In this document: piece by piece, positions 63,594 through 64,000 of the stretch | Layout: each line of letters begins with the position of its first letter | Position numbering within the stretch: the first letter of the stretch is position 1 | Assembly (NCBI RefSeq): GCF_040362765.1 | Contig: NZ_BAABWK010000001.1 | Span: forward strand, 1,899,501-1,963,500 | DNA length: 64,000 bases | Direction: 5' to 3' | Origin: Pyruvatibacter sp. HU-CL02332 | GTDB lineage: Bacteria > Pseudomonadota > Alphaproteobacteria > CGMCC-115125 | Translations under genes and position numbers: made by a program | The notes under the pieces: model-generated | Database searches by the model: none | What the model was told of the DNA's origin: nothing | What the model saw: only the letters and a program-made list of their open reading frames with translations

Positions 63594-64000
63594 ATGAAAA
63601 CGCAACCCCTCGTGCTCATCGTTGAAGACGAAGACGCACTGACGACCCTGCTGCAATACAATCTTGAAAAAGAGGGTTACAGGGTCTCAACCACAGCTGA
63701 CGGCGAAGAAGCCACGATGATTGTGGATGAGCAGCAGCCTGATTTGGTCCTGCTGGACTGGATGCTGCCGCAGGTCTCAGGCATTGAGCTCTGCCGTCGC
63801 TTTCGGGGGCGCAGCGAAACACGCAACATTCCTATCATCATGCTGACCGCACGCGGCGAAGAAGCGGATCGTGTTCGCGGGCTGGATACGGGCGCTGACG
63901 ACTACATCACCAAGCCCTTTTCCATGACCGAGCTTCTCGCCCGCGTCCGGGCAGTCCTGCGCCGTATTCGGCCAGCCCTGACAGACGACATTGTGACCTT
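63594..64000 (+). CDS. phoB: PhoB response regulator (partial, C-terminus beyond window)
   Basis: N-terminal 135 residues are visible: receiver domain with VEDED pocket, phospho-site Asp55 (LLDWMLPQVSG), TAR and KPFSM with conserved Lys; the winged-helix domain is beyond the edge. ATG 63594 is chosen, with in-frame ATGs at 63540 and 63576 as alternatives. Position after phoU completes the regulon. Activates Pho boxes such as the one before pstS. Confidence 0.95.
   Translation, partial: MKTQPLVLIVEDEDALTTLLQYNLEKEGYRVSTTADGEEATMIVDEQQPDLVLLDWMLPQVSGIELCRRFRGRSETRNIPIIMLTARGEEADRVRGLDTGADDYITKPFSMTELLARVRAVLRRIRPALTDDIVT

Overview
The window reads as a chromosomal segment of a GC-rich alphaproteobacterium, most likely Hyphomicrobiales-like (Parvibaculum or a relative; the genus is inferred, not shown). 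The strongest clue is a conserved alphaproteobacterial backbone on the minus strand: pckA | chvI-chvG-hprK-EIIA-HPr, ahcY, a DivL-type PAS kinase, tsaE, amgK, murU, addB, addA. Here that backbone is opened in two places, by a GGDEF protein between the HPr gene and ahcY and by an accessory stretch (about 7.8-12.5 kb) between divL and tsaE.

Layout. 0-7.8 kb: AddAB recombination nuclease (addA runs off the left edge), MurU/AmgK cell-wall sugar salvage and TsaE. 7.8-12.5 kb: a putidaredoxin-type reductase and ferredoxin, an ArsR/AHSA1 pair, an SMP-30 protein, and a gene-free stretch that folds like a structured RNA next to REP-like palindromes. 12.5-16.6 kb: DivL-like protein (Tyr in place of the H-box His) and AhcY. 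16.9-25.3 kb: diguanylate cyclase, nitrogen-type PTS regulators, ChvGI and PEP carboxykinase. 25.3-34.2 kb: gamma-glutamyltransferase, a membrane protein, Map, PolA, a lone ABC ATPase, a PAS protein and tRNA-Arg(CCG).

34.2-55.5 kb is accessory and metabolic: WYL regulator/GST, an A/T-richer island with an AlkB-like dioxygenase overlapping a Bmt5-like methyltransferase, acyltransferase 3, M19 dipeptidase, an Old Yellow Enzyme, a LysR-controlled SDR plus Baeyer-Villiger-type monooxygenase with an MFS transporter, IalB-like and pirin proteins, a secreted nucleoside hydrolase, a TetR-controlled PF10118 gene, QueH, another SDR and an acyl-CoA dehydrogenase. 55.5-64 kb is a full phosphate regulon, phoR-pstSCAB-phoU-phoB, with a Pho box before pstS; phoB runs off the right edge.

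Together the genes suggest a free-living aerobic heterotroph with envelope-stress/gluconeogenesis control (ChvGI next to pckA), phosphate-starvation control and oxidative catabolism of hydrophobic or ketone substrates. The items most worth follow-up are the unassigned structured RNA candidate (about 11.85-12.2 kb), the AlkB/Bmt5-like pair, and the alpha/beta hydrolase whose nucleophile position is Ala. No CRISPR array, transposase, integrase or rRNA operon was seen.
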